Source: Bacteroidaceae bacterium
GTDB lineage: Bacteria; Bacteroidota; Bacteroidia; Bacteroidales; Bacteroidaceae
DNA length: 54,698 bases
Assembly: GCA_017509605.1 (NCBI GenBank)
Contig: JAFWPH010000002.1
Location: forward strand, 1-54,698
Direction of reading: 5' to 3'
Within the stretch, counting starts at the first letter, position 1. Each line of letters begins with the position of its first letter. Below the pieces are notes generated by a model, which worked only from the letters and a program-made list of their open reading frames with translations, was not told the origin of the DNA and did not search any database. Below, one piece after another: positions 18,220 to 28,500 of the stretch. The translations under genes and the position numbers were made by a program.

Positions 18220-21200
18220 ATGAATCAGGATAAACCTACAATCGAAGAAGTGTTTTCATGGATGAGAACACTCTACGATGAAAGCCAGGCCTCTCTGACT
18301 TCCACCGAGAAGTATGAACAACACATGTATGGCACTATGGTCCAGCGAAACGATGACAAGAAGTTCATCGTACGTATGCTCGACGAGACCTCCCAGATAC
18401 GCGACAACAAGAAACTCGCCATCCGTGTGAAGGAACTCATTGACCAGTATGGCATACCCAAATTCCTCAATTCTTTCGACCATTTCCTCTTCCAGATCTA
18501 CAAATCATTCGGATACATGTCGCCGTTCCGGCAGATCGCCATCCCCATCGTCAAATGGCGCCTGCGACGCGACACCAGCCGAGTGATTATCGATGCCGCA
18601 CGACCAAACCTCACCAACCATCTCGCCACACGTTTCCATCAGAAGATTGGACAGAACGTCAACCTCCTTGGCGAAGTGGTGCTTGGGGACGGAGAGGCCG
18701 ACAAACGCTACTATTCATACCTTGAGGCGCTCAAGGAACCCGACATCAACTATATCTCCGTGAAGATCTCGGGTATCTATGCCCAGACCCACGCCCTCAA
18801 CTACAAGGAATGTTTCCCCGAGTTGGTGCGACGCATGTCCGAACTCTATCAAGCCGCCATCGACAATCCCTACGTCGATGAGAACGGCGTGAAACGTTCC
18901 AAGTTCATCAACCTCGACATGGAGGAATACAAGGACGCACACCTCACGATGCGACTCTTCAAGCATGTGCTCTCGCTGCCCCAGTTCAAGAACTATGAGG
19001 CCGGTATCGTGGTCCAGAGCTACCTGCCCGACGCCTATCTCTTCCAGAGCGAGTTGCTCGAGTTCGCCCGTAAGCGCGTGGCGGAAGGCGGAAGCCCCAT
19101 TAAGATGCGAATCGTGAAGGGATGCAACCTCGATATGGAGAACATCGTCAGCGACCTGCGAGGATGGCCTAACCCCGTTCGCCCCAACAAGACGGAGGTC
19201 GATGCCAACTACCTCCACCTCATCGAACGAGGACTCCTGCCCGAGAACGCCAAGGTGCTCCATATCGGAATGGCAAGCCACAACCTCTTCACCATCTCCT
19301 ACGCCTACCTCCTCACACAGAAGTACGGCACACCTAAAGACTGCTTCTGCTTCGAAATGCTCGAAGGCATGGCCAACCACGTTTGGAGAGCACAGTCCAA
19401 ACTCGGAAACCACGTCATACTCTACACACCCGTGGTCAAGAACGAGCATTTCCTCAACGCCATCTCATACCTCGTGCGACGGATGGACGAGAACACTGCG
19501 CCCGACAACTTCCTCACCCACTCCTTCAACCTCAAACCCGACACCAAGGAATGGAAGGAGCTACAGCAGCAGTTCATCAACGCCTACAACATGAAGGACA
19601 CCATCACACACATCCCCACCCGCACACAGGACCGCAACAAACCGTATGTGGGACAGGAGCCTGTGGATGAGATGATCAACGAACCCGACACCGACTTCGA
19701 CCGCGACGTCAACCAGCAGTGGGTGGAGAAAATCTTCGCCAAATGGAAGAGCGAGGGCAAAACACCCGTCAAAGCAGCACACACCGACGGAGAATGGCAG
19801 CCGGGTGAGATACTGCCCACACAGATTGGCGCCGAGACCGTGTTCAACGACGACAAGGTGAAATACTTCGACCGCAGCCAGGACGGAGAGGTGGAGGTCT
19901 GCGAGATGTCGCGTGCCGACAAGACACAGACTCAGCAGATACTCGCCATTGCCGAAGCAGACCCGAAGGGCTGGCGAAAGACTACCGTGGAGGAGCGGCA
20001 CCAGATCATGTACAAGGCTGCCAACCTGCTTGGACAGATGCGAGGCGACCTCATCGGATCGATGTGCGCCATTACCGGCAAGACCGTGGAAGAAGGCGAC
20101 GTGGAGGTCAGCGAGGGCATCGACTACTGCCGTTTCTATACCACCACAATGAAGAAATACGCGGCGCTCGACGATATCGAGTTCAGCGCTAAAGGAACCG
20201 TGCTCGTCCTCTCGCCATGGAACTTCCCATGCGCCATCCCATGCGGTGGCGTGGTGGCGGCACTGGCCAGCGGAAACACCTGTATCCTGAAACCTGCCAC
20301 AGTCGCCGCACCCGTGGCATGGCTCTTCGCCAAGGCTTTCTGGGATGCCGGAGTGCCACGCGAGGCACTGCAGGTCATCATCACCAACCGTGAGGCCACC
20401 GACCTCCTCACATCATCGCCCGTGGTGAAACACATCATCCTCACTGGAGGAACAGAGACCGCACAGACCATCGCACGCAACAACCCGCGCAAACCTCTCT
20501 CTGCCGAGACTGGAGGAAAGAACGTGATGATACTCACAGCCAGCGGCGACCGCGACCATGCCATCATGAACGCATGCCGATCGGCCTTCGGAAACGCCGG
20601 ACAGAAGTGCTCCGCTTGCTCCTTGTTCCTCGTCGAACGCTCTGTCTATGACGACCCTGAGTTCATCGAGAAACTCAAGGACTGCGCCACCAGCTACAAG
20701 GTGGGACCGGTATGGAACGCTGGCAACATCGTCGGACCGATGATCACCAACAAGAACGACAAACTGGAACGTGCATTCCAACTCGACCCAGGAGAGAAAT
20801 GGCTCGTGGAGCCTTCTTTCGTGGACGAGAAGAAATACATCATGCGGCCAGCGGTGAAACTGGGTGTCAAACCCGACAGCTTCACCTTCCGAACCGAGTT
20901 GTTCGCACCACTGCTCGCTGTAGCGCCTTTCGACACGCTCGAGGAAGCGGTCAAACTGGTCAATGGACTCGACTACGGACTGACCAGCGGTCTCCAGTCA
21001 CTCGACGAGAAGGAACAACGCTACTGGAAGAACCACATCATGGCGGGAAACCTCTACATCAACCGTGGCATCACTGGCGCTGTGGTCAACCGACAGCCTT
21101 TCGGCGGCATGAAACTCAGCGCATTCGGTGGCGGTGTGAAGGCCGGAGGTCCCAACTACTGCGCTTGTTTCCTCCATTTCCGCGACAAGGAAGGAACCAC

Positions 21201-21717
21201 CACCGACTACAAGGAGTCCTACAAGATATGGTACGAGAAGGAGTTCGCTCATGCCCGCAACATTCAGCCAAAGATACGCGGTGAGCAGAACGTCTTCCGC
21301 TACCTGCCGCTCAAGGGGGGCATGATACTACACTTCGGCAAGGACGACACCGTGGAGCAGGCGGAGATGGTGGCTTTCGCGGCAAAGACCGTAGGCACAC
21401 CCCTGACCATCTCTGTTGAGCCCGACGACACCCGGCTCGACAATGGATCGGCCTCTCTCAATGGCGCAAAGGTCAAGAAACAGACGCTCCAGGAGTTCAT
21501 AGCCGACATGCCGAATTACGAGCGCATACGCACACTCACCGACCAACTGCCCGACGACATCTACGTGGCTGCGGCTGCCAACAACCAGTACATCGCCACT
21601 GCAGCGCCCGTCAAGGACGGTCGTATCGAACTGATTCACTACATCAAGGAGCAGTCCATCGCCAACGAGTACCATCGCTACGGCTCGCAGATCGAGGTCC
21701 CCAAAGTGGAAGATTAA
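18220..21717 (+). CDS. putA: Bifunctional proline dehydrogenase / L-glutamate gamma-semialdehyde dehydrogenase
   Basis: 1165 residues. The first half is a proline dehydrogenase FAD barrel: VKISGIYAQ (about 184-192), RIVKGCNLDMEN (about 297-308), CFEMLEGM (about 381-388) and YLVRRMDENTAPDNF (416-430), whose paired arginines R420/R421 bind proline carboxylate. The second half is an NAD-dependent aldehyde dehydrogenase: LVLSPWNFPCAIPCG (about 663-677), SAETGGKNV with Glu763, and GQKCSACS with catalytic Cys797. About 140 residues follow it. There is no N-terminal ribbon-helix-helix DNA-binding domain, so it should not regulate itself as E. coli PutA does. It oxidises proline to P5C and P5C/glutamate semialdehyde to glutamate. 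Being 97 bp upstream of the hydroxyproline dehydratase gene, with no terminator between, it is placed to consume that enzyme's P5C product. Confidence 0.93.
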   Translation: MNQDKPTIEEVFSWMRTLYDESQASLTSTEKYEQHMYGTMVQRNDDKKFIVRMLDETSQIRDNKKLAIRVKELIDQYGIPKFLNSFDHFLFQIYKSFGYMSPFRQIAIPIVKWRLRRDTSRVIIDAARPNLTNHLATRFHQKIGQNVNLLGEVVLGDGEADKRYYSYLEALKEPDINYISVKISGIYAQTHALNYKECFPELVRRMSELYQAAIDNPYVDENGVKRSKFINLDMEEYKDAHLTMRLFKHVLSLPQFKNYEAGIVVQSYLPDAYLFQSELLEFARKRVAEGGSPIKMRIVKGCNLDMENIVSDLRGWPNPVRPNKTEVDANYLHLIERGLLPENAKVLHIGMASHNLFTISYAYLLTQKYGTPKDCFCFEMLEGMANHVWRAQSKLGNHVILYTPVVKNEHFLNAISYLVRRMDENTAPDNFLTHSFNLKPDTKEWKELQQQFINAYNMKDTITHIPTRTQDRNKPYVGQEPVDEMINEPDTDFDRDVNQQWVEKIFAKWKSEGKTPVKAAHTDGEWQPGEILPTQIGAETVFNDDKVKYFDRSQDGEVEVCEMSRADKTQTQQILAIAEADPKGWRKTTVEERHQIMYKAANLLGQMRGDLIGSMCAITGKTVEEGDVEVSEGIDYCRFYTTTMKKYAALDDIEFSAKGTVLVLSPWNFPCAIPCGGVVAALASGNTCILKPATVAAPVAWLFAKAFWDAGVPREALQVIITNREATDLLTSSPVVKHIILTGGTETAQTIARNNPRKPLSAETGGKNVMILTASGDRDHAIMNACRSAFGNAGQKCSACSLFLVERSVYDDPEFIEKLKDCATSYKVGPVWNAGNIVGPMITNKNDKLERAFQLDPGEKWLVEPSFVDEKKYIMRPAVKLGVKPDSFTFRTELFAPLLAVAPFDTLEEAVKLVNGLDYGLTSGLQSLDEKEQRYWKNHIMAGNLYINRGITGAVVNRQPFGGMKLSAFGGGVKAGGPNYCACFLHFRDKEGTTTDYKESYKIWYEKEFAHARNIQPKIRGEQNVFRYLPLKGGMILHFGKDDTVEQAEMVAFAAKTVGTPLTISVEPDDTRLDNGSASLNGAKVKKQTLQEFIADMPNYERIRTLTDQLPDDIYVAAAANNQYIATAAPVKDGRIELIHYIKEQSIANEYHRYGSQIEVPKVED

Positions 21718-21814
21718 AGACGACTTGACCTGCGAATCGTAAATATCAAAAGAAGAAGAATCCTATAATTCGCTAATTCGTGACAAGTAGAAAACCTAAG
21801 ACAAGCCAACAAAA

Positions 21815-24184
21815 ATGAAAATGACCGACCGAATCAGGCGGCTGCGTGAGCAAAGCCTAAACGCCGTGAACCGCATCACGGCTGAACGAGCCCTCCTGAT
21901 CACCGAATTCTACAAATCAGGCGTCGCAGCATCCGAACCCGTGCCTGTGCAGCGTGCTTTGTCCTTCAAGTACATACTCGAGCACAAGTACATCTGCATC
22001 AACGACGGAGAACTCATCGTGGGAGAAAGAGGACCGGCGCCAAAGGCCACTCCCACATACCCCGAAATCTGCATCCACTCTCTCAAGGACCTCCAGATAC
22101 TCAACGACCGGGCAAAGGTCTCCTTCAAGTCCGACGAGGAAACACGGGCTGCATACCGCGACATCATCATACCCTTCTGGAAAGGCAAGTCCAACCGGGA
22201 CCGCATCTTCAGCTCACTGCCACAGGAATGGAAGGATGCCTACGACGCCGGACTATTCACCGAGTTCCAGGAACAACGAGCCCCAGGACACACCGCACTC
22301 GGCATCAAGATGTTCCATACCGGACTGCTCGAACTGAAACAGCACATCGCCGAGAGCATGGCGGCGGTCGATTTGGTCAACGACCCCGAGGGCGTCGATA
22401 AGCGCGACGAACTACGTGCCATGGACATCGTCTGCGATGCCATGATCTCCTATGCCAACCGACATGCCGACAAACTGGAGGAACTGGCCGCACAGGAACA
22501 AGACGAACAGCGCAAGGCGGAACTCCTGGAGATGGCACGCATCTGCCGAAAGGTGCCTGCACATGCCCCCGAAACCGTCCACGAGGCATTGCAACACTAC
22601 TGGTTCATCCACCTCGGAGTGGTCACGGAACTCAACCCCTGGGATTCCTTCAATCCCGGACGTCTCGACCAAAGCCTCTATCCCCTCTACAAGAAGGAGA
22701 TGGAAGAAGGCACCACAACCAAGGAGAAGGTCTATGAGGTGCTCCAGTCATTCTGGGTGAAGTTCAACAACCACCCATCGCCCCCAAAGGTGGGTGTCAC
22801 GGCCGAAGAGAGCAACACCTACACCGACTTCTGCCTCATCAACGTGGGAGGCGTCAAGGAGGACGGCAGCGACGGAGTGAACGAGATGTCCTACATCTTG
22901 CTCGATGTCATCCAGGAGATGCGACTGCTCCAACCAAGCTCCATGATCCAGGTGAGCAAGAAGAACCCCGACCGATTCATCCGACAGGCCGTAGAAATCA
23001 TCAAGACCGGATTCGGACAGCCATCCGTGTTCAACACCGACGCCCTGGTGCAGGAGATGCTTCGGGCGGGCAAGGACGTGAAGGACGCGCGCAATGGTGG
23101 CTGCTCGGGATGCGTCGAGACGGGAGCCTTCGGTACCGAGGCGTATATCCTCACCGGATACTTCAACCTGCCCAAGATACTGGAACTCACCCTCAACGAT
23201 GGTTTCGACAAGCGCACAGGCAAGCAACTCGGACTCCACACCGGACAAGCCACCGACTTCAAGACCTACGATGAACTGTTCGCTGCCTACAAGGCCCAGG
23301 TGAACCACTTCATGCGCATCAAACTCAGTGGCAACAACATCATTGAGCGTATCTTCATGCGCAACATGCCCGTGCCGTTCCTCTCTGTGCTCATCGACGA
23401 CTGCATCGCAAGGGGAAAGGACTACATGTGTGGCGGCGCCCGCTACAACAGCACCTACGTGCAGGGAGTGGGACTGGGCAGCATCACCGACATGCTGACC
23501 TCACTTCGCTACAATGTCTTCGACAAGCAGAACGTCACAATGGCGGAGCTCAAGGAGGCGCTCGACAACGACTTCAAAGGCTATGAGGAACTGCAGTACC
23601 AGCTGGTTTACAACACGCCCAAGTATGGCAACGACGATGACTATGCCGACGAACAGGAGGTGGCCGTCTTCGACATGTACTACGACGCCCTGTCTGGACA
23701 CAAGTCACCACGAGGGGCCGACTACCGGGTGAACATGCTGCCTACAACCTGCCATGTCTATTTCGGAAAGGTCACAGGTGCCACACCCGACGGACGAAAC
23801 GCGTGGAAGGTCCTCTCCGAAGGCATATCACCTGTACAGGGAGCCGACACCAACGGACCTACAGCTGTCATACGATCGGCCGCCAAGATCGACCACATCA
23901 AGACGGGAGGCACACTGCTCAACCAGAAGTTCACACCATCGCTGCTCTCCACCGACGAGGGATGCTACAACCTGGTGCACCTCATCCGTGCCTACTTCCG
24001 CATGGACGGACATCACATACAGTTCAATGTGGTCAACGCCGACACCTTGCGCGACGCACAGAAACACCCCGAGAACTACCGCGACCTCATCGTACGTGTG
24101 GCGGGCTACAGCGACTACTTCAACGACTTGGGCGAAGACCTCCAGAACGAGATCATCTGCCGAACGGAGCAAACCACATTCTGA
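21815..24184 (+). CDS. hypD: Trans-4-hydroxy-L-proline dehydratase, glycyl radical enzyme
   Basis: 789 residues, the same length I recall for Clostridioides difficile HypD. The radical site is RVAGYSDYF with Gly764 near the C-terminus; the thiyl cysteine and base are in GGCSGCVETGAFG as Cys433 and Glu435. His159 (RAPGHTALG) and Asp277 (NPWDSF) also fall exactly one position before the published C. difficile residues (His160, Asp278, Cys434, Glu436, Gly765, from memory). This distinguishes it from pyruvate formate-lyase, choline lyase and diol dehydratases. HypD removes water from trans-4-hydroxy-L-proline to give (S)-1-pyrroline-5-carboxylate, in the cytoplasm and without oxygen. It follows the bifunctional proline/P5C dehydrogenase gene in one apparent operon; the activase lies upstream. 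An ATG two codons later is an alternative start. Confidence 0.92.
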   Translation: MKMTDRIRRLREQSLNAVNRITAERALLITEFYKSGVAASEPVPVQRALSFKYILEHKYICINDGELIVGERGPAPKATPTYPEICIHSLKDLQILNDRAKVSFKSDEETRAAYRDIIIPFWKGKSNRDRIFSSLPQEWKDAYDAGLFTEFQEQRAPGHTALGIKMFHTGLLELKQHIAESMAAVDLVNDPEGVDKRDELRAMDIVCDAMISYANRHADKLEELAAQEQDEQRKAELLEMARICRKVPAHAPETVHEALQHYWFIHLGVVTELNPWDSFNPGRLDQSLYPLYKKEMEEGTTTKEKVYEVLQSFWVKFNNHPSPPKVGVTAEESNTYTDFCLINVGGVKEDGSDGVNEMSYILLDVIQEMRLLQPSSMIQVSKKNPDRFIRQAVEIIKTGFGQPSVFNTDALVQEMLRAGKDVKDARNGGCSGCVETGAFGTEAYILTGYFNLPKILELTLNDGFDKRTGKQLGLHTGQATDFKTYDELFAAYKAQVNHFMRIKLSGNNIIERIFMRNMPVPFLSVLIDDCIARGKDYMCGGARYNSTYVQGVGLGSITDMLTSLRYNVFDKQNVTMAELKEALDNDFKGYEELQYQLVYNTPKYGNDDDYADEQEVAVFDMYYDALSGHKSPRGADYRVNMLPTTCHVYFGKVTGATPDGRNAWKVLSEGISPVQGADTNGPTAVIRSAAKIDHIKTGGTLLNQKFTPSLLSTDEGCYNLVHLIRAYFRMDGHHIQFNVVNADTLRDAQKHPENYRDLIVRVAGYSDYFNDLGEDLQNEIICRTEQTTF

Positions 24185-24238
24185 CAGCCTCTACCACGGG
24201 GAACCAAGGAGACGAAATGACTTTAGGCGACTTTTTTC

Positions 24239-24269
24239 TTGGTCGTGTCTGAGAGATTTTATATCTTTG
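24239..24269 (+). promoter_or_regulatory. Promoter TTG-N20-TATCTTTG for the 53-residue protein
   Basis: TTG at 24239-24241 and TATCTTTG at 24262-24269 with a 20-bp spacer is the best-formed Bacteroidetes-type promoter in the window. It lies about 120 bp before the small gene. Confidence 0.7.
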
Positions 24270-24389
24270 CACCCCAGAAAGGGATAGGCGGATGCCAGAA
24301 GAACTGCCCTTTCGCGATTCTGCATGTCTAACAAAGGTGGAGAATACACAAGTATGGAGTGACTGCCACCATAAAACTAATAAAGGAGA

Positions 24390-24551
24390 ATGAAAAAATA
24401 TCAAATGCCCGACTTCACTGTGGCAGAATACGAAACCGACTCCATCATTGCCATGTCGTGGAGCGACGAAGAAACCGGCGAGGCGCTCGCTGGCCGTCGC
24501 GACGATGAATCTGCCAACTGGGAGGACGACTTCTGGGATGCACGCGAGTAG
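24390..24551 (+). CDS. 53-residue acidic small protein, function unknown
   Basis: An ATG at 24390 preceded by TAAAGGAGA opens a 53-codon frame: MKKYQMPDFTVAEYETDSII at the start and ANWEDDFWDARE at the end. The protein is acidic, has no signal peptide or membrane segment, and the C-terminal Trp/Asp-rich motif looks designed for binding. I believe similar short proteins occur in other Prevotella genomes, but cannot confirm that here. What supports a real gene is its packaging: a well-spaced promoter about 120 bp upstream and a strong terminator 29 bp after the stop, so it is an independent transcription unit. The purine-rich stretch before the ATG is unusually close for a Shine-Dalgarno sequence. 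No function assigned. Confidence 0.75.
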   Translation: MKKYQMPDFTVAEYETDSIIAMSWSDEETGEALAGRRDDESANWEDDFWDARE

Positions 24552-24579
24552 TACCCACCTCACATGCCGCTACAGCCAA

Positions 24580-24613
24580 AACATAGGACCGCTTTGCAGT
24601 CCTATGTTTTTTT
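24580..24613 (+). terminator. Rho-independent terminator after the small protein
   Basis: AACATAGGAC pairs with GTCCTATGTT around a CGCTTTGCA loop, followed by a run of T. Confidence 0.92.
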
Positions 24614-24764
24614 ATTCCTTCTCCCCATCCCCTCAACCCCTCAATAACCAATAACCAGCTAAAGCCTAAACTCAATAACCAATAACCTTTCACAATTTCT
24701 TAATTCTTAACTCTTAACTCTTAACTTAATAAGACTCTCGACCCTTGACTCTTGACTTTAATGG

Positions 24765-25035
24765 AATCAGGTTGATAGATTTTGAACATCCGCAGGTTGT
24801 TCAAAAAAACGCGGGTGAGGTGGAGGAAGGGAAACTTGTTTTCATGACGCCATCTCACCAGTGTTTTTTGGCATCCCCGAAGGGGTGTCATATAGCTATC
24901 AACCTGATTCAAAGCCCCCAGGCTTTTCTTTGTTGTGATGATGTTGTGAATAGTTGTTTCCAAATAACAGAAATAGAGTTTTTATAATTTTTATATCTCA
25001 ATTTTTTTGCAATTTTGAGGCCGCAGGCCGACCCT
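24765..25035 (+). repeat. R1 structured element, copy 1 with tail
   Basis: Closing stem AATCAGGTTGATAG (24765-24778) pairs fully with CTATCAACCTGATT (24896-24909), a T-A pair where copy 6 has G-C. Inside are hairpins GAACA/TGTTC, the long arm GGTGAGGTGG/CCATCTCACC capped by GGAAAC-TT-GTTTTC, and CCCC-GAA-GGGG. AAAGCCCCCAGGCTTTTC follows as a terminator-like hairpin, then the AT-rich tail ending in GAGGCCGCAGGCCGACCC. Confidence 0.88.
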
Positions 25036-25080
25036 TGACTCTAAAATGATTTGTTAGATTTGTGCAGATTTGTAAGATTT

Positions 25081-25172
25081 CCCGCCGTCAGGCGACTCCA
25101 AATAACACAACCAAAATTTATATAATTTTTTTATCTCAATTTTTTTATAATTTTGAGGCCGCAGGCCGACCC
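25081..25172 (+). repeat. R1 tail-only unit
   Basis: CCGCCGTCAGGCG hairpin, CTCCAAATAACACAACC, then the same TATAATTTTTTTATCTCAAT and TATAATTTTGAGGCC ending as the R1 tails. It lacks the cloverleaf core, and matches 33360-33449. Confidence 0.75.
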
Positions 25173-25325
25173 TCGCCTCTTGACTCTTGACTCTCGACTC
25201 TTGACCCTTCAATAACCTATAACCAATAACTATTCATCAGCTAAAGAATAGCTACAAAACAAGTTCTAAAAACGAAAAAAACATTAAATAACAAATAAGC
25301 ATTCAGCAAATCCGCCGAAAAATAC

Positions 25326-25333
25326 TATTTTTG
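25326..25333 (+). promoter_or_regulatory. -7 box TATTTTTG, candidate for the Schlafen-like gene
   Basis: Fits TAnnTTTG. It would give a leader of about 195 nt made almost entirely of phrase repeats before the ATG at 25532. Confidence 0.4.
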
Positions 25334-25531
25334 TATTCCCAAATTGACTCAACTCTCGCCTATCGCCTCTAATGGTCAATGCTCAATGAGCTAAAGCCTA
25401 AACTCAATAACCAATAACCATTCACCAGCTAACGCCTAAAGCCTACTAAGGACTCTTGCCCCTCGACTCTTGACTCTCGACTCTTGACTCTCGACTCTCG
25501 ACCTTAGACGTAGCCTAAACTCAAAACGATT

Positions 25532-28500
25532 ATGAAAGCAACAACCATTTCAACGACGCTACCAGTGTCATCCATCGAAAACAACCGTTTTATCGTAGTC
25601 TATGACAACAAAAAGTTCGGCATCCGACTGCATCCCTCGCAAAAAAACATTAAAGAAATCAGTGAATTACCCTGCATCGTCACTACCGATGAAAACGGCA
25701 ATGTGACCATCAGGCAAAATTTCAAGTCAAAACTCAGCGAGCTTTACAGGAAAGACAGCATTAAGGACTTTATCGTCAAACGGGATTACAGGCCCAATGG
25801 CTCTGATTATGTCGAGATTATCGACAAATATGGATTCACCACCTATCTGCAAAAACTCAACACCACCAAACCGTTCATCAACGGACAGAAAATCAAGTGC
25901 AGGATCATGGGCATCACCACTTCACGCCCAATAGTCAAATATTTCTCCGATGGCTATAGTTCCGACACCGAAATCAACGCACAGTACATCGAACGACTGA
26001 TCCTTCAGCAGAACGCCGACACGGCAGAGGCCGACAAAGAGGAGACTCCTTCATGGGACGTGAGAACTTTCGCCAACATGCTGCTGTCCAACGAAAACCA
26101 TGGATCGTTCAACGCCGAATGTCACCAATGGGTGCTCGACATCGCAAAGGAGTCGGAAAGCAAACCAGGACTACTGCCTGCCATACGAGAGCAATGCAAG
26201 AACCTCCTCGAACGATCCGAACTCCTCAAGAACTGCTCCAGCGATACCGAACGCGACTTCTTCCAAAACCGCATCACCTTCATCATCGAACGTATAGGAT
26301 ATTTCGTGGAAGCACGAAAGATGCTGAGCGACAGCGAAAACGAGGACAAGGACATCGCATCTGAGTTCGTCGACTCCATTCTCGAGAAACTCAGGTGCTC
26401 CGGATTCATCTACCACCCCAACAAGAACTTCTCCATCATGACCTGCCTCTTCCTGCTCTACCCCGAACTGATGCAGGAGAAGATAAAGAACATTTTCGAA
26501 ATCCTGAGCACCGACTTCCACCTCTGGCTACGAGAACCTTTCCGAACCGAGTTCATCAAACAGCTGGAGTTCTTCATCTCTGTGACCATTCCCACCATCT
26601 CACCGGCCGAAACCAGAAACCAGACCGTCGAGAACGCCGTATCGGCTCTCGCGCTACAACTACTGCTGGCCAAGGACGACTCCGACGACGAACTGCTCGA
26701 CATCGATGTCAACCGCTCTGCGTTCCTGCGACTGTCCTCACACCTGCTGGAAAAAGACACCGACATCAAGGCTTTGCTCACTGGCGCCTTCATGAGCCTC
26801 ATCGGAGTGAGGACCATCGGAAAGTTCTATAACGAGGGACAAACCACCAATCCTGTGGTACTCGCCAACTTCACCGTCAACAACAAGGGCATACAGAACA
26901 TCAGCGAGACACCGCCTAATGTCGAATTCACCGGAGCTGGCGTAGTCATGACATACGACAAGGATGGATTCCGTTTCTTCCCTGCCAATGCGGCCGAAAT
27001 CAGCGAGAACGTGCTGCCCGAGGGACTGCTCGACTGGAACAAGTTCCGCGTCTGCATCCCCGACAAGAAAAGGGCGAAATTGAAGAACATCAAGGACATC
27101 TACCAGTACCACCAGCTCTGGAACGACATCGAACTGGGACTGTTCAGCCCACACAACGCATCGGCTAAGACCGAGAACAAGAAACAGACTGCATGGGTCG
27201 GTGCGGAGGTGAAGATCATGATGACACACCAGGACTTGAAAGACAGCAACAAATTCTACTGCCGAATCATCGACGACAAATATACGGGAGAGGGATTCAT
27301 CTACGTCCAGTGCAAGAGCAAGAACAAGTCCAAGTACGGCATCGTCGGATATGACCCCAAACCCAATATCCATAGCTTCATCAACAACAACGGACACCCC
27401 ATGCTACTCGACGTTGAAGTGGTGGAGAAACACGAGGACGGGACACTCGAATTCAGCATGAGAGAGAAAATCAACGAGGTCATGATGGATGTGGAATACC
27501 CCGAGACCATCGAGTGCTCTGTCGGATTGAAGGCGCCTAACGTGAAGACATACCCCGCTGTCAGCTTCATGGGCGAATCCATATCCATCGATGGCATACC
27601 TAAGGACATAACGCTCAAGCCCAACGACATCGTGGAGGTGGCACCCAGGAAATTCGAAGGAGGATACGTCCACACCACCTTCGTCCGGAAAGTGGAGGGA
27701 AAGGACTTCGACATCAACGACGCGTTCCGCGAACTCATGATCTTCTACAGCGACGACGCCGAATACATCGACCCCGACTCTTTCATCGACACCGATGAAA
27801 GCGAGTCCCTCGACGTGATCATACCGCCGAAACACATGACGGAACTCATTGCCATCATCGACCGCCTCTCCGTACTCGACAACGACTACGTCAAGGCCTA
27901 CAACTATCTGGGAATAGCCGTCATCCTCGCTCGCATGATGGGCAACGACGCACAAGTGAACTACTTCAAGAAGCGCATGGAGATGATACTGCTCCTACAC
28001 GACTTCGCCATGAACGACTCCATCGACGAGGAACGACTCAACAAAATCAAGGACATCGACAGCAACCTCTTCGAGAACTTCAGCTTCCTAAAGACGCGAT
28101 TGATGCAACTGCAAATCGTCAACTGCAATGGGTCAAACTCGCCCGAAGCAAAACTCTACCTCTGGGAAATCATCAACAGCGACGACTACAAGGACTTGCA
28201 CAAACTCGCATCTTGCGTACTGGCCCACAACCTCATGTACCATAACAACCTGCCCGACATCGCCGAGGTCATCCACACCGAGATGAAACGACTGCTTAAC
28301 CTCAAGGGAGAGATGTCGGAGAAGAAATACTACGGCAAGGAGGACCTCTACACCGAGTTCAAAATGTCGCTCGTGATACCCGAGAACACCACCAAGTACG
28401 ACGCCAAGGCGCAGACACACAAGATCCTGGAGGAAATCTGCGCCATGCTCAACGCCAAAGGCGGACACCTCTACCTCGGGGTCAACGACATGGGCATCGG

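Larger units (their letters stand above)
24614..25531. other. Intergenic repeat mosaic before the Schlafen-like gene
   Basis: About 900 bp built from modules in order: AATAACC phrases, a CTTTCACAATTTCTTAA block (24686-24731), GACTCTTGAC phrases, R1 copy 1 with its tail, a second tail-only unit (25081-25172), then more AATAACC, GGTCAATG, GCCTAAAGCC and GACTCTCGAC phrases. A -7 box TATTTTTG at 25326-25333 may serve the gene at 25532. No coding sequence is credible. Confidence 0.75.

Noticed and set aside
21815..24184. Glycyl radical enzyme considered as pyruvate formate-lyase, choline trimethylamine-lyase or propanediol dehydratase
   Set aside because: The CSGCVETGAFG active-site context and the His159/Asp277 positions match hydroxyproline dehydratase as recalled; pyruvate formate-lyase would have adjacent cysteines.
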